A stretch of 64,000 nucleotides of DNA from an uncultured Pelagibacteraceae bacterium (GCA_902581925.1 CACHQB010000001.1:62001-126000); one strand, 5' to 3'. Shown: positions 33,882-42,662, counted from the first letter of the stretch. The notes: a model not told the origin generated them from the sequence alone. Numbers and translations: made by a program.

Positions 33882-34441
33882 TGAAGATTATTGCTGGGGT
33901 TGATGAGGTTGGCAGAGGAAGTTTGATTGGGCCTGTTTATGCTTCAGCAGTAATTTTAAAAAAATCAATTAATCCAAAATTATTAAAAGATTCAAAGTCA
34001 TTAAGTAAAAAAAAGAGAGAGTATCTATGTATATATATAAAAAAAAATTCTACTTGGTCCATAGGCAAAGCTTCTGTCAAAGAAATAGAAAGGCTGAATA
34101 TACTACAAGCAAGTTTGCTGGCTATGAAAAGAGCCATCATAAAACTTAAGAAAAAACCAACACACGTTCTGATAGATGGAAACAAAACTCCAGAATTAGA
34201 AAATTATAATTTAAAATCAGTAATTAAAGGAGATAAAAAAATCACCTCTATTTCGGCAGCTTCTATAATTGCAAAAGTATCAAGGGATAAGTTTATAACC
34301 GCTTTATCAAAAAAAAATAAAGGCTACTATTGGGATAAAAACTTTGGGTATGGAACAAGACAGCACTTAAAAGCTATGAAAAAATTAGGTATTACCAAAC
34401 ATCATAGAAAAACTTTTGCTCCAATATCTAAAAAAAATTAA
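33881..34441 (+). CDS. rnhB: Ribonuclease HII
   Basis: RNase HII nicks RNA-DNA junctions, removing misincorporated ribonucleotides. From the ATG at 33881 it has 186 residues, with the active-site D8-E9 of GVDEVGRGSLIGPVYASAV, the VLIDGNKTP Asp, and a third acidic region near IIAKVSRDKFI. The start overlaps the UDG stop (TGATG), coupling two DNA-repair functions. A 104-base gap with the ccrM promoter follows. Confidence 0.95.
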   Translation: MKIIAGVDEVGRGSLIGPVYASAVILKKSINPKLLKDSKSLSKKKREYLCIYIKKNSTWSIGKASVKEIERLNILQASLLAMKRAIIKLKKKPTHVLIDGNKTPELENYNLKSVIKGDKKITSISAASIIAKVSRDKFITALSKKNKGYYWDKNFGYGTRQHLKAMKKLGITKHHRKTFAPISKKN

Positions 34442-34504
34442 CACTACATCTAGTTACCTTCTAATTTAGAAACACTAATCAAATCCAAATTTTTCAATCT
34501 CAGG

Positions 34505-34533
34505 TTGACCGTAGAATCCATTTGGAGTCTAAT
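34505..34533 (+). promoter_or_regulatory. Predicted ccrM promoter with two embedded GANTC sites
   Basis: A sigma70-like promoter is visible: -35 TTGACC (34505-34510, one mismatch to TTGACA), a 17-base spacer, and -10 TCTAAT (34528-34533, one mismatch to TATAAT). Transcription would start near 34540, only about six bases before the ccrM ATG at 34546. GAATC at 34514-34518 and GAGTC at 34525-34529 are both targets of CcrM-type methylation; the second overlaps the -10 element. This is the only promoter in the window that I could call with both boxes and good spacing. Confidence 0.6.
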
Positions 34534-34545
34534 TAATTTTTACAA

Positions 34546-35616
34546 ATGAAAACTGATTTCAAAAATAAAATAATTAATGGAGATAGTCTCGAAGAATTAA
34601 AAAAAATTCCACGTGAAACTTTTGATTTAATTTTTGCTGATCCTCCTTACAACTTACAATTAAAAAGTGAATTAACTAGACCCGATAGATCAAAGGTTAG
34701 TGCGGTAAATGATAAGTGGGATCAATTTGAAAATTTTAAAAAATATGATGATTTTACGTATGAATGGCTTAGTGAATGTAAAAGAATTTTAAAAAAAGAT
34801 GGAGCAATTTGGGTTATAGGAAGCTACCATAATATTTTTAGAGTTGGTACGGCAATCCAAAATTTAGGTTTCTGGATTTTAAACGATGTCATTTGGAATA
34901 AAAAAAATCCAATGCCAAACTTTAGAGGGACACGTTTTACTAACGCTCATGAAACTTTAATATGGGCTTCTAAAAGTGAAAAATCAAAATACACATTCAA
35001 TTATCAATCTTTAAAATGCTTAAATGATGATTTGCAAATGAGATCTAATTGGGATCTTCCAATATGCAATGGTTCTGAAAGACTTAAAAAGAATGGAAAA
35101 AAAATTCACTCTACACAAAAACCAGAAGCGCTATTACATAGAATTTTACTAGCTACATCTAATAAAAATGACTTTATACTTGACCCTTTTTTAGGATCAG
35201 GAACAACAGCTACAGTAGCAAAAAAACTAGGAAGAAATTATTTCGGAATAGAAAAAGAAAAAAATTATTTTAAAGCTGCTGAGCAACGCTTAAAGACTAC
35301 AAAGCCTATTGAAGACGATTTGCTAGATACGCTAAAAAATAATAGATCAAAACCAAGAGTTCCTTTTGGTTCATTAGTTGAACTTGGAATAATTAAACCT
35401 GGAACTAATATTTTTGATAATAAGAAAAAAATAACAGCCAGAATTATGGTTGATGGTAGTATAAAACATAATCAAGCAGAGGGTTCTATACACAAAGTAG
35501 CAGCTACTATTTTAGGAGCTGAAAGTTGTAATGGATGGACTTTTTGGCACTGTGATATAAATGGACGAACTTATCCGATTGATTATCTAAGACAAAGATT
35601 AATTTCCAAAAATTAA
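34546..35616 (+). CDS. ccrM: Cell-cycle DNA adenine methyltransferase, GANTC-specific
   Basis: CcrM methylates adenine in GANTC and is a cell-cycle regulator in alphaproteobacteria. The 356-residue protein is of the usual CcrM length and has the beta-class motif order: catalytic D32-P-P-Y35 (FADPPYNLQL) before the SAM-binding FLGSGTT (215-221). The extra C-terminal domain typical of CcrM follows (PRVPFGSLVELGIIKPG; GWTFWHCD). No restriction enzyme gene is adjacent, so it looks like an orphan methyltransferase. It shares a TTAA double stop with the convergent monooxygenase gene. Confidence 0.95.
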   Translation: MKTDFKNKIINGDSLEELKKIPRETFDLIFADPPYNLQLKSELTRPDRSKVSAVNDKWDQFENFKKYDDFTYEWLSECKRILKKDGAIWVIGSYHNIFRVGTAIQNLGFWILNDVIWNKKNPMPNFRGTRFTNAHETLIWASKSEKSKYTFNYQSLKCLNDDLQMRSNWDLPICNGSERLKKNGKKIHSTQKPEALLHRILLATSNKNDFILDPFLGSGTTATVAKKLGRNYFGIEKEKNYFKAAEQRLKTTKPIEDDLLDTLKNNRSKPRVPFGSLVELGIIKPGTNIFDNKKKITARIMVDGSIKHNQAEGSIHKVAATILGAESCNGWTFWHCDINGRTYPIDYLRQRLISKN

Positions 35617-36755
35617 CTTTTATAAATTTTACCCAAATAGCTCTGTAAAAATTTTTTATTATTAGTTAAAAGTCTTAAAAAAATATTCCTAAATGTAGTC
35701 ATAATTGGATTTGATAAATGGAAGGCAAATTGATTAAAATTAGATCTGCTATTAATCATTTTTACTCTCTTTAATCTGATATCATAAAAATTATTATTAT
35801 TTATTAAACATTCGTATAATTCATTAGCTCCCTCAATTGATTGGGAGGCTCCCTGCGCAAATGAAGGAGAAAAAGCAAAAAATGCATCTCCAATAAGGAA
35901 TATATTTTTTGGAGGATTATATAAATTTTTACTTACAAATATTGGAAATAATTTAATATTTTGAAGATTTTCTAAAAAACTTTGTGAAACTTTTTGAGAT
36001 AATTTAAATTTAATATTTTTTACAAAAGAACTCTCGGAAAAAAGATTATGGTTCTCTTGCTCATTTAAATTTAATTTATGTTTTAAAATGCCAATAAAAT
36101 TAAAATTTTTATCATTATTAATTGGATAAACAACATAATGAAAATTTGGTCCTAAAAACAAAGAAATATTTTCTTCATTTATATTTTGAAGATTTTCTCT
36201 CGATATGCTGCCCCTAATAGCAATCGTTTCATTGTAAATTGGTTTTGATTTGTTGGTTGAAATTAATAACTTTCCCTTAGAAAACACACCATCTGAAATA
36301 ATTAAATAGTCACAAGTTATTTTATTTTTATCAAATATTAACTTTATTGAATCTTTATCATAATCAATCTGTTCAATACTGTGGTTATATTTAATTATAT
36401 CTTCGTCTAGTTGTTTTTTTAAAAATCGAAGTAATTTTGATCTTTTCAATGTTGTATATTTACAATCTTCAGAATTAAATTTTGAAATGTCTAAGTCACA
36501 AATTTTTTTTGAATTTTTAATTTCATAAAAATCAATTTTTTTTGGATTAAATTTTTCCTCTTCAGTGAGAGAAGTGAAGCCCATTTTATTTAATAGTTTT
36601 ACGCTATTTACTGACAACTGAATTCCATAGCCTTCATCTATTTCTAATGAATTCCTTTTTTCATAAATTGTAACCTGATAATCCTTATGATCTTTGAATA
36701 AATTGGCAATATACAAACCAGAAATTCCAGCACCAATTATTGCTATTTTTTTCAT
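35613..36755 (-). CDS. FAD-dependent monooxygenase
   Basis: This 380-residue flavoprotein monooxygenase belongs to the PHBH/UbiH superfamily. It has the N-terminal FAD motif IIGAGISGLYIANLF, an acidic beta-2 end (YEKR), a central DYLIISDG segment and the second FAD motif FLIGDAFFAFSPSFAQGASQSIEGA. A role in ubiquinone ring hydroxylation is possible but salicylate-hydroxylase-like activity fits equally well; the substrate cannot be read from sequence. It overlaps mutY by four bases. Confidence 0.82.
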   Translation of the reverse strand: MKKIAIIGAGISGLYIANLFKDHKDYQVTIYEKRNSLEIDEGYGIQLSVNSVKLLNKMGFTSLTEEEKFNPKKIDFYEIKNSKKICDLDISKFNSEDCKYTTLKRSKLLRFLKKQLDEDIIKYNHSIEQIDYDKDSIKLIFDKNKITCDYLIISDGVFSKGKLLISTNKSKPIYNETIAIRGSISRENLQNINEENISLFLGPNFHYVVYPINNDKNFNFIGILKHKLNLNEQENHNLFSESSFVKNIKFKLSQKVSQSFLENLQNIKLFPIFVSKNLYNPPKNIFLIGDAFFAFSPSFAQGASQSIEGANELYECLINNNNFYDIRLKRVKMINSRSNFNQFAFHLSNPIMTTFRNIFLRLLTNNKKFLQSYLGKIYKS

Positions 36756-37738
36756 TTATTACTTTCTAAAAATTTTACTATCTTTTTTGTAAATGTCGGC
36801 AGTGTATAATTTTGAAGCTTTGTTGGATCAATCCAATAATTATTTTTATTTAAATTATATTTATTTTTAAATTCGATTTTAATATTCATACTCATATTAG
36901 ATATTTTTAAATTCAAATCTTTATCAAAATTTTTAGGATTATTTACTTCCTCCATCGGGAAAATATTAAAATTTTTCAAAAAATTAAATTTGTTATTTTT
37001 TATTAATAAATAATGATTATTTTTTTTATAAACATTTAGCTTGTAAAAAGTTTCCTTATCCTTTTTTTTAATTTTTACTAAATCAAAATTTTTATTTTTA
37101 AATGATATACATTTTTTTACTAATGGACAATTCTTACAATTAGGACTCACAGGTTTACAAATTAGTGCTCCTAATTCCATTAAAGCTTGAGCATAATCAC
37201 TAGACCTCTTGATAGATGTTCCAAAAATTTTTTTCTTCTCGTGTAAATTTTCTTTTTTTATTTGATCTTCTTTTTTTAAAAATAAGTATCTCTTTAGCAC
37301 TCTTTCAATATTACCATCTAGAGGAATTATTGGTTCGTTGAATGCAATTGCAGAAATTGCACTTGCTGTATAATCTCCAATTCCTGGAAGAGACTTTAAA
37401 TTTTCAAAATTTCTAGGTATTTTTTTATTAAAATTTTTAACAACTATTTGAGCTGTTTTTTTTAAATTTCTTACTCTTGAATAGTATCCAAGACCCTCCC
37501 AAAGTTTAATTAATTTTCTATCATCATATTTTGATAATTTTTCAATTGTAGGAATATTCTTAATAAATCTGTTAAAGTAAGGTATGACGGTTGTAACCTG
37601 GGTTTGCTGCAACATAAATTCACTGACTAAAGTGTAGTATTGCTTTTTTGTTTGGGAAACATTCTTTCTCCAAGGTAAAGATCGTTTATTTAAATCATAC
37701 CAATTAAGAATATTATTTGTTATTATTGGATCTTTCAT
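36752..37738 (-). CDS. mutY: A/G-specific adenine glycosylase
   Basis: MutY removes adenine mispaired with 8-oxoguanine. From the ATG at 37738 it has 328 residues with the helix-hairpin-helix (LPGIGDYTASAISAI) ahead of the catalytic Asp in PLDGNIERVL. A complete 4Fe-4S site follows (C-x6-C-x2-C-x5-C, ICKPVSPNCKNCPLVKKC), then a C-terminal NUDIX-like domain ending in YTLPTFTKKI. The start is directly back to back with the dciA start. A longer in-frame start at 37783 adds a non-conserved tail and overlaps dciA. Confidence 0.95.
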   Translation of the reverse strand: MKDPIITNNILNWYDLNKRSLPWRKNVSQTKKQYYTLVSEFMLQQTQVTTVIPYFNRFIKNIPTIEKLSKYDDRKLIKLWEGLGYYSRVRNLKKTAQIVVKNFNKKIPRNFENLKSLPGIGDYTASAISAIAFNEPIIPLDGNIERVLKRYLFLKKEDQIKKENLHEKKKIFGTSIKRSSDYAQALMELGALICKPVSPNCKNCPLVKKCISFKNKNFDLVKIKKKDKETFYKLNVYKKNNHYLLIKNNKFNFLKNFNIFPMEEVNNPKNFDKDLNLKISNMSMNIKIEFKNKYNLNKNNYWIDPTKLQNYTLPTFTKKIVKFLESNK

Positions 37739-38227
37739 ATGCAATCTAAAAATAATACTAAGCAGAGAAACGCTAGCATTCAAGGATTAAGATCTTTCAA
37801 AGACACTTTGCCAAAAAATGTCAAAAAAATTATAAATAAAAAAGGTCATGTATATTCAGAAACGCTGAGCAATTGGAAATATTTAGTTGGAAGCGAATTA
37901 TTTAAAATTTGCTATCCAAAAACATTTAAAAATTCAAATAAATTTGGTGTTAGCACCTTAGTAGTTATGGTTAAGCGAGGACATGAAGTTGACGTAGAAT
38001 ATTCGAAAAAAGATATTTTAGATAAAATGAATAATTTTTTTGGCTATTCTGTTGTTGAAAAACTTAAATTTATAAATTTTAATGATGAACAAGAAATGAC
38101 AGGCTCAAGTGACACAAAAGTTAAAAATGTGGCAATTAATAAATATCAAGATAAAATTAAAGATGTTAAAAACGAAAAAATTAAAAAATCATTAACAGAG
38201 TTAACCAGGGTTTTTAAAGAGAAATGA
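37739..38227 (+). CDS. dciA: DciA-family (DUF721) putative replicative helicase loader
   Basis: This 162-residue DUF721 protein has the conserved core (KIINKKGHVYSETLSNWKYLVGSELFKICYPKTF, with W-x4-VG) from about residue 35 to 110. DciA proteins load or interact with DnaB in bacteria that lack DnaC; SAR11-type bacteria fit that group. The C-terminal third is Lys/Asn-rich and probably disordered. The gene starts immediately beside the mutY start and overlaps the next gene by four bases. Confidence 0.82.
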   Translation: MQSKNNTKQRNASIQGLRSFKDTLPKNVKKIINKKGHVYSETLSNWKYLVGSELFKICYPKTFKNSNKFGVSTLVVMVKRGHEVDVEYSKKDILDKMNNFFGYSVVEKLKFINFNDEQEMTGSSDTKVKNVAINKYQDKIKDVKNEKIKKSLTELTRVFKEK

Positions 38228-38802
38228 AAAAAATTATATTCTTATTATTAATATTTTTTACCACAGTCTTAAATGCACAAGCAGAAGAAATTAAAAGGAT
38301 AACAGTTGGAAACAAAGATGCAAAAATAACTATTATTGCTTTTGAGTCATTAACTTGTAGTCATTGTGCTAATTTTCACAAAAATGTTTTCCCTGAACTT
38401 AAAAAAGAATTTCTTGATACTGGAATCGCTAAGATTGAATTTAGACATTTTCCATTGGATATTGCGGCCTTCAATGCATCAAAAGTTGCTCAATGTAAAA
38501 ATGATGGAAACTCTGATATTTTGGAAAGCTTATATGCAAATCAGCAGAAATGGGTCAAAGGAAGTTCGATACAGGAGGCAAATAAAAATCTCCAAAAATT
38601 TTTAAAAAATGAGGGTTTTAGTATTGATTTCGATTCTTGTGTAAACAATAAAGAAATTGAGGATTTTATTTTAAATGATCGAATCGATGGTACAAAAAAC
38701 TTCAAAGTGAACTCAACTCCTACGATAATTATCAACAACAAAAAATTTGAAAAATCTCTAACTTATAAAAATTTAAAAAAAGCATTAGAAAAACTGATAT
38801 AA
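38224..38802 (+). CDS. DsbA-like periplasmic thiol-disulfide oxidoreductase
   Basis: This 192-residue secreted protein has a Sec signal peptide (about residues 1-20, ending NAQA) and a thioredoxin-fold active site C45-S-H-C48 in FESLTCSHCANFH, with the cis-Pro region NSTPTIII. It is of the DsbA/Com1-like type (thioredoxin_4) common in alphaproteobacteria and would oxidise or isomerise periplasmic disulfides. Two extra cysteines (near 82 and 139) are present. It is nested between dciA and smc in a tight run. Confidence 0.87.
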   Translation: MKKIIFLLLIFFTTVLNAQAEEIKRITVGNKDAKITIIAFESLTCSHCANFHKNVFPELKKEFLDTGIAKIEFRHFPLDIAAFNASKVAQCKNDGNSDILESLYANQQKWVKGSSIQEANKNLQKFLKNEGFSIDFDSCVNNKEIEDFILNDRIDGTKNFKVNSTPTIIINNKKFEKSLTYKNLKKALEKLI

Positions 38803-38810
38803 GTTAGTGC

Positions 38811-41384
38811 ATGGAGTTTAAAAAAATCCAATTAAACGGATTTAAATCTTTTGCTGAAAAAACCAACTTCTTAATTGAGGATGGTCTTACCGGTATAGTG
38901 GGTCCTAACGGCTGTGGAAAGTCTAACATTGTAGAGTCTTTAAGATGGGTAATGGGAGAGACATCGGCGAAAAGTATGCGTGGATCTGGTATGGAGGATG
39001 TTATATTTTCAGGGACATCTAACAAAGCATCAAAAAATATTGCAGAAGTATCAATCGAAGTTGAGAACAAAGATAAAGAAGGTCCAATCCAATACCGTGA
39101 ATTGGAACAAATACAAATTAGAAGAAAAATAGAAAAAGATAAAGGATCTAAATTTTATATAAACGATAAAGAAGTAAGAGCAAGAGATGCACAAATGTTC
39201 TTTGCGGATCTTTCGACTGGTGCGCACTCTCCATCTATGATCAGTCAAGGAAGAATAGGTGCATTAGTAACTGCGAAACCAACAGATAGAAGAGCTATTT
39301 TAGAAGAAGCTGCAGGAATATCTGGTTTACACGTTAGAAGACATGAGGCTGAATTAAGATTAGGTGCGGCTGAGAATAATTTAAAAAGAGCAGATGAACT
39401 AAGAAGGCAGCAAGAAAAACAATTAGCAAATCTTCAAAAACAAGCTGAAGAGGCAACAAAATATAAAGTAATTTCAGATCAAATTAAAAAAATTGAAGCA
39501 GGTTTATATTATTTAAAATTATTAGAAATAGACAAAGAAATTAGAATAGAAAATGAAATTAATACTGAAGCAGAAGGAGAAGTAGAGGGGTTCAATAGCA
39601 AAATATCTGAATTAGAAAATTCAATTAAAATTTTTACAGATAAAGTGAATCCATTGAGAGAGAAAAATATAGAAAATTTATCAAGAATACAAAGACTTAA
39701 TTTAGAGCTTCAAAGTTTAGATGAAGAAAATACAAGAATTCAAGATGAGATAGAAAGCATCAAACAATCAATTCAAACACTCGATGATGATATCACGAGA
39801 GAAAAAGGGATAATTATAGATGCTAACTCAAATGAAAAAAGATTAAAGGAAGAAAAAACTGAACTAATTGAGACAGACTCGAAGTATTTTGAAACAGAAA
39901 AATTATCTAATAAAGAATTAGAAAGTGCAAAAAATAAACTTAAAGAAGAACAAAAAGCTGTTGACGAAGTTGTAAACAATTTAGCTGAAGAAACTATAAA
40001 AATAAGTATTGGTCCAATAAGAAATGTAAAAAATACTATATCAAGGGTAAAAGAATTAATAGATAGTAATGAAATAAATCAAGCAGTAACACTTCTGGAT
40101 AGATGTAATATAGAGCTGGATAATTTTTTAAATGATTTAAAAAATGAGAGATCTAGAAGTGAGTTACTAGGAGTTAGTGAAAAATCAGAAAATATAAAAT
40201 TACTCCAAGAAAAATATGCCGATGCATATAGTAAAAATCAATCAATTAAAAATGAATCTATAAAAAGAAATGAGAGAATTAAAACAATTGAAACGGAAAT
40301 TGAAAGTTGGAAAAATTTATTAACTAACTCAGAAAAAATGGTCAATGAACTTACACAAAGAAAAGAAAAATTATCAAAACAATTAAGTAATTTAGAAAAT
40401 CAACCTAGAGCGCAGGCAGAAAGAAAAGGTCAAATTTCAGAAAATTTAAGAATTTCAGACAAAGAAAAAATTGATAATGAAGCGATTATAGATGAAACAG
40501 ATCAAAAAATTGAGATGTTAAGAACTCAGTTAAATGAAATACAAGAGCAATCAATTCAAATCAGAGAAAGAAAAGCAAGCTCAGGAGCTACAATTGAAGG
40601 TCTGCAAAAAAGAAAAAATGATCTGCTTGATAGAATTAGTTCTGAGCTAAATTTAAATGAAGATAATATTTTAGAAAATTCAAATTTATATGGAGTAGAA
40701 GAATTTCCAAATCCAGTTGATCAAGAAGATGCTTTGGACAAGAAAAAACAAGAAAGAGAAAAATTAGGATCTGTAAATTTAAAAGCAGACGAAGAAACAA
40801 GTAAATATGAAGAGGAGATAAAAAAAATGGAACAGGATCGTGCTGATCTTGTTACCGCTATAGTGAAACTGAAAGATAGCATCAATGAACTTAATCAAAA
40901 AGGAAGGGAAAGATTGATTGAAGCTTTTGAAAAAGTTAATAGAAAATTTGATGAAGTTTATACAAAGCTTTTCAATGGTGGAAATGCCAAATTAGAATTA
41001 GTTGACTCTGATGATCCACTTGAAGCAGGTTTAGAAATGTTAGTTAGTCCTCCAGGAAAAAGACTTCAATCTATAACTTTGTTATCTGGAGGTGAACAAG
41101 CATTGACTGCGCTCTCTTTAATCTTTGCAGTATTTTTAACAAACCCATCACCTATATGTGTATTAGATGAGGTTGATGCACCACTTGACGATGCTAACGT
41201 AACAAGATTTTGTAGTCTACTTGAGGAATTAATAAAAATAACCAATACCAAATTCATAATTGTAACTCATCATGCTTTAACCATGTCGAAAATGAGCAGA
41301 CTATATGGGGTGACTATGCCTCAAAAAGGAATTAGTCAGCTTGTGGCTGTTGATTTACAAAAAGCAGAAAGTATGGTTGCTTAA
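38811..41384 (+). CDS. smc: Chromosome segregation ATPase SMC, short form without a recognisable hinge
   Basis: SMC condenses and segregates the chromosome. Both halves of the ATPase head are intact: Walker A GPNGCGKS (31-38), Q-loop region SQGRIGALV, signature LLSGGEQ (757-763) and Walker B ICVLDEVDAPLD (782-793), with a C-terminal H-loop THH. The total is only 857 residues, against about 1150-1190 in most bacteria. The stretch between the coils contains no hinge-like GYExALGAALG pattern; residues about 390-450 look like a short helical hairpin. The ORF is continuous, with no sign of a frameshift. It follows the dsbA-like gene by eight bases and precedes atpI. Confidence 0.9.
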   Translation: MEFKKIQLNGFKSFAEKTNFLIEDGLTGIVGPNGCGKSNIVESLRWVMGETSAKSMRGSGMEDVIFSGTSNKASKNIAEVSIEVENKDKEGPIQYRELEQIQIRRKIEKDKGSKFYINDKEVRARDAQMFFADLSTGAHSPSMISQGRIGALVTAKPTDRRAILEEAAGISGLHVRRHEAELRLGAAENNLKRADELRRQQEKQLANLQKQAEEATKYKVISDQIKKIEAGLYYLKLLEIDKEIRIENEINTEAEGEVEGFNSKISELENSIKIFTDKVNPLREKNIENLSRIQRLNLELQSLDEENTRIQDEIESIKQSIQTLDDDITREKGIIIDANSNEKRLKEEKTELIETDSKYFETEKLSNKELESAKNKLKEEQKAVDEVVNNLAEETIKISIGPIRNVKNTISRVKELIDSNEINQAVTLLDRCNIELDNFLNDLKNERSRSELLGVSEKSENIKLLQEKYADAYSKNQSIKNESIKRNERIKTIETEIESWKNLLTNSEKMVNELTQRKEKLSKQLSNLENQPRAQAERKGQISENLRISDKEKIDNEAIIDETDQKIEMLRTQLNEIQEQSIQIRERKASSGATIEGLQKRKNDLLDRISSELNLNEDNILENSNLYGVEEFPNPVDQEDALDKKKQEREKLGSVNLKADEETSKYEEEIKKMEQDRADLVTAIVKLKDSINELNQKGRERLIEAFEKVNRKFDEVYTKLFNGGNAKLELVDSDDPLEAGLEMLVSPPGKRLQSITLLSGGEQALTALSLIFAVFLTNPSPICVLDEVDAPLDDANVTRFCSLLEELIKITNTKFIIVTHHALTMSKMSRLYGVTMPQKGISQLVAVDLQKAESMVA

Positions 41385-41393
41385 ACTATATAA

Positions 41394-41669
41394 ATGCCAA
41401 AAGACCCTTTCAAAAATCGCTTAGAGATTGCAAAAAGCAAGATTTCAAAGAAAAATCTCTATAATAAGAAGAATGACCCCTCACCTATAGGAACTGCATT
41501 CAAATTGAGCACAGAACTTGTGTCTGCGGTGGCTGTGGGGACAATTATTGGGTTTATTTTTGACAAGACCTTTGGTACTAAACCCTGGTTTATATTAATA
41601 TTTTTTTTTGTTGGTGTAGTTGCTGGAATAACAAATGTGATTAGATCTGCAAAAAAAATGCAAAAATAA
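41394..41669 (+). CDS. atpI: ATP synthase accessory protein AtpI
   Basis: AtpI helps assemble the c-ring of the ATP synthase. This 91-residue protein has a basic N-terminus and two membrane helices (ELVSAVAVGTIIGFIFDKTFG and WFILIFFFVGVVAGITNVIRSA), the usual AtpI/magnesium-transport layout. It heads the Fo operon atpI-atpB-atpE-atpF'-atpF and lies ten bases after smc. Confidence 0.9.
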   Translation: MPKDPFKNRLEIAKSKISKKNLYNKKNDPSPIGTAFKLSTELVSAVAVGTIIGFIFDKTFGTKPWFILIFFFVGVVAGITNVIRSAKKMQK

Positions 41670-41678
41670 ATAAGTATT

Positions 41679-42413
41679 ATGGCAGCAAATCCTATGTCTC
41701 AATTCGACGTTTATAGAATTGGACCAGAAATTAAAGTTGGAGCATTCGACATATCGTTTACGAACGCAAGTTTGTTTATGATTTTAAGTACAGTATCTAT
41801 TTTGTTAATCTTTAATTTAGGATCAAAAAAAAATTCAATACTACCAAACAAAATTCAATTATTAGCAGAACTTAGCTACACTTTTGTATCCAAAATGATA
41901 AGCGATACAGCTGGATCAAAAGCTAAACCATACTTTGCATTTATATTTTCTCTATTCATGTTTGTTTTATTTTGTAACATGTTTGGAATGGTACCTTATA
42001 CTTTCACTGTAACCAGTCATATCATTGTAACATTTGTACTTGCAGCGTTTATATTTATTGGAGTTACTGTGATTGGGTTTATTAAACATGGATTTGGGTA
42101 TTTAAAATTATTTGTTCCAAGTGGAGTACCTGCAATATTGCTCCCTTTGATTGTTGTTATAGAAATTATTTCTTATTTAAGCAGACCTATAAGTTTATCA
42201 GTTAGATTATTTGCTAATATGATGGCTGGTCATACGATGATGAAAGTTTTTGGAGGCTTTGTAATAAGCCTTGGAATAGTTGGTGGGTGGCTTCCACTAA
42301 GTTTTTCGGTTGCGTTAACAGGTTTGGAGATCTTAGTTGCTTTTCTTCAAGCTTATGTTTTTGCAATCTTAACCTGCATCTATTTAAATGATGCATTAAA
42401 TTTACACCATTAA
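41679..42413 (+). CDS. atpB: ATP synthase Fo subunit a
   Basis: Subunit a forms the proton half-channels of the membrane Fo rotor. The 244-residue protein contains the essential arginine in the fourth conserved helix (LSRPISLSVRLFANMMAGHTMM) and the C-terminal LVAFLQAYVFAILTCIYLNDAL helix. Nine bases separate it from atpI, and atpE follows after a good ribosome binding site. Confidence 0.97.
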   Translation: MAANPMSQFDVYRIGPEIKVGAFDISFTNASLFMILSTVSILLIFNLGSKKNSILPNKIQLLAELSYTFVSKMISDTAGSKAKPYFAFIFSLFMFVLFCNMFGMVPYTFTVTSHIIVTFVLAAFIFIGVTVIGFIKHGFGYLKLFVPSGVPAILLPLIVVIEIISYLSRPISLSVRLFANMMAGHTMMKVFGGFVISLGIVGGWLPLSFSVALTGLEILVAFLQAYVFAILTCIYLNDALNLHH

Positions 42414-42419
42414 TAACAT

Positions 42420-42425
42420 AGGAGG
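42420..42425 (+). promoter_or_regulatory. Strong Shine-Dalgarno sequence for atpE
   Basis: A full AGGAGG (followed by another A) ends five bases before the atpE ATG at 42431, an optimal spacing. Most other starts in this window lack such a sequence. Subunit c is needed in many copies per enzyme, so a strong site here makes biological sense; this last step is inference. Confidence 0.75.
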
Positions 42426-42430
42426 ATATA

Positions 42431-42658
42431 ATGGAATTAGAAGCAGCAAAAATGATCGGAGCGGGTTTAGCGGCAATTGCTTTAGCTGGAGCCGGTGTTG
42501 GTATTGGAATAATTTTTGGAAATTATTTGTCTGGTGCAATGAGAAATCCATCTGCAGCACAAAAACAATTTCCTAACTTGCTTTTAGGTTTCGCACTTGC
42601 AGAAGCCACAGGATTGTTCGGATTAGTAGTTGCGTTAATCATTCTTTTTGCGTTTTAA
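42431..42658 (+). CDS. atpE: ATP synthase Fo subunit c
   Basis: Subunit c forms the proton-driven rotor ring. It is 75 residues of two hydrophobic helices with a GAGVGIGIIFG glycine-rich first helix, the R-N-P polar loop (GAMRNPSA) and the proton-carrying Glu in the second helix (FALAEATGLFGL). No sodium-type ligand set is evident, so a proton-coupled ring is most likely. It has the strongest ribosome binding site I see in the window. Confidence 0.97.
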   Translation: MELEAAKMIGAGLAAIALAGAGVGIGIIFGNYLSGAMRNPSAAQKQFPNLLLGFALAEATGLFGLVVALIILFAF

Positions 42659-42662
42659 ATTG

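Noticed and set aside
34454..34468. Possible CtrA box (TTAC-N7-TTTA) upstream of ccrM
   Set aside because: Two mismatches to TTAA-N7-TTAA in DNA this AT-rich are expected by chance.
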